DNA of 23,033 nucleotides from assembly GCA_035623615.1 (NCBI GenBank), contig DASPTB010000173.1, positions 1-23,033 of the forward strand, written 5' to 3'. The translations under genes and the position numbers were made by a program. Shown one piece after another: positions 22,780-23,033 of this stretch. The notes beneath the pieces were generated by a model that worked only from the letters and a program-made list of their open reading frames with translations, did no database searches and had not been told where the DNA came from. Source of the stretch: DASPTB01 sp035623615 (lineage in GTDB: Bacteria > Actinomycetota > UBA4738). The first letter of the stretch is position 1; each line of letters begins with the position of its first letter.

Positions 22780-23033
22780 TCACCCGGCGGACCCGGGGCT
22801 CGCGTGCCACAGGGTGCGCGCCGGCGCGGCCCCGGAATCGCGGGACGCGCCGGACCCGGAGCCCCGCCCGGACCCTGAGCCCGGACCGGACCCGGAGCCG
22901 GATCCCTCCGCGAGCGCCTCGGCCAGCCGGCCCTCCCGGCTCGCCCGCGCGAGCGCGGCGAGGTCCCACACCTGCTCGGCGATGATACTCGCGCCCTTCA
23001 CGCCGGTTCTGCGCAGCCTCCCCCACACCGCGA
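22780..23033 (-). CDS. C-terminal end of an unidentified protein with a Gly/Ser-rich tail (cut by window edge)
   Basis: An open frame enters from the right edge and ends with TGA at 22782-22780, 10 bases before the MFS start. About 84 codons are visible. The first half is helical and charged (AEQVWDLAALARASREGRLAE). The second half is a low-complexity Gly/Ser tract of about 19 residues (22849-22905) followed by an Ala/Arg/Pro tail. I do not recognise the family from this fragment. The tight spacing to the MFS gene suggests the same operon. Another frame being used here cannot be excluded, but the protein-like composition and close junction favour this one. Confidence 0.5.
   Translation of the reverse strand, partial: AVWGRLRRTGVKGASIIAEQVWDLAALARASREGRLAEALAEGSGSGSGPGSGSGRGSGSGASRDSGAAPARTLWHASPGSAG

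Noticed and set aside
22433..23026. 197-codon minus-strand frame overlapping the MFS gene start
   Set aside because: Arg/Ser/Gly-rich shadow frame that would overlap the first 110 codons of a clear transporter.

Overview
The window is very GC-rich and carries the core of a division and cell wall (dcw) cluster in the gene order usual for Actinomycetota. A DUF3040 membrane protein, a family essentially confined to that phylum, sits near mraZ, as it does in mycobacteria. GTG, TTG and ATG starts are all used and neighbouring genes overlap tightly. An actinomycetote is therefore the best reading, probably an uncultured or deep-branching lineage; the sequence alone does not place it further. The MurE ligase has the DNPR motif of meso-diaminopimelate-adding enzymes, so the peptidoglycan is predicted to be DAP-type.

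Left part (1-13506, all minus strand): a promoter overlapped by four GTGG boxes drives mraZ, an undescribed 40-residue membrane microprotein, rsmH, an ftsL-like gene, ftsI (class B PBP), murE, murF, mraY, murD, ftsW, murG, murC and murB, the last cut by the window edge. After mraZ nearly every junction is an ATGA or GTGA overlap or an 8-base overlap, so this looks like one translationally coupled operon. It makes lipid II (murB to murF, mraY, murG), polymerises and cross-links it at the septum (ftsW, ftsI, ftsL), and includes a 16S rRNA methyltransferase and the regulator MraZ. ftsQ, ftsA and ftsZ are not in the window and may lie beyond its left edge.

Middle (13507-19106): an HNH endonuclease gene lies upstream of mraZ in the same direction. 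A 357-base divergent intergenic region follows, with a strong sigma70-type promoter containing a perfect 14-base palindrome and a possible second, ECF-like promoter. It leads into a plus-strand operon of a MoxR AAA+ ATPase, a DUF58 protein and a TgpA-like membrane transglutaminase with a DUF4129 tail. These three families commonly occur together.

Right part (19078-23033, minus strand): a MerR-family regulator overlaps the 3' end of the transglutaminase gene. Upstream of it lie the DUF3040 gene with its own TATAAT promoter, dinB (DNA polymerase IV), an MFS transporter and the C-terminal end of an unidentified protein with a Gly/Ser-rich tail. No rRNA, tRNA, CRISPR, insertion sequence or prophage was seen. 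Most genes are conserved housekeeping genes. The novelty is in small features: the microprotein, the operator arrays and a histidine-rich FtsI tail.
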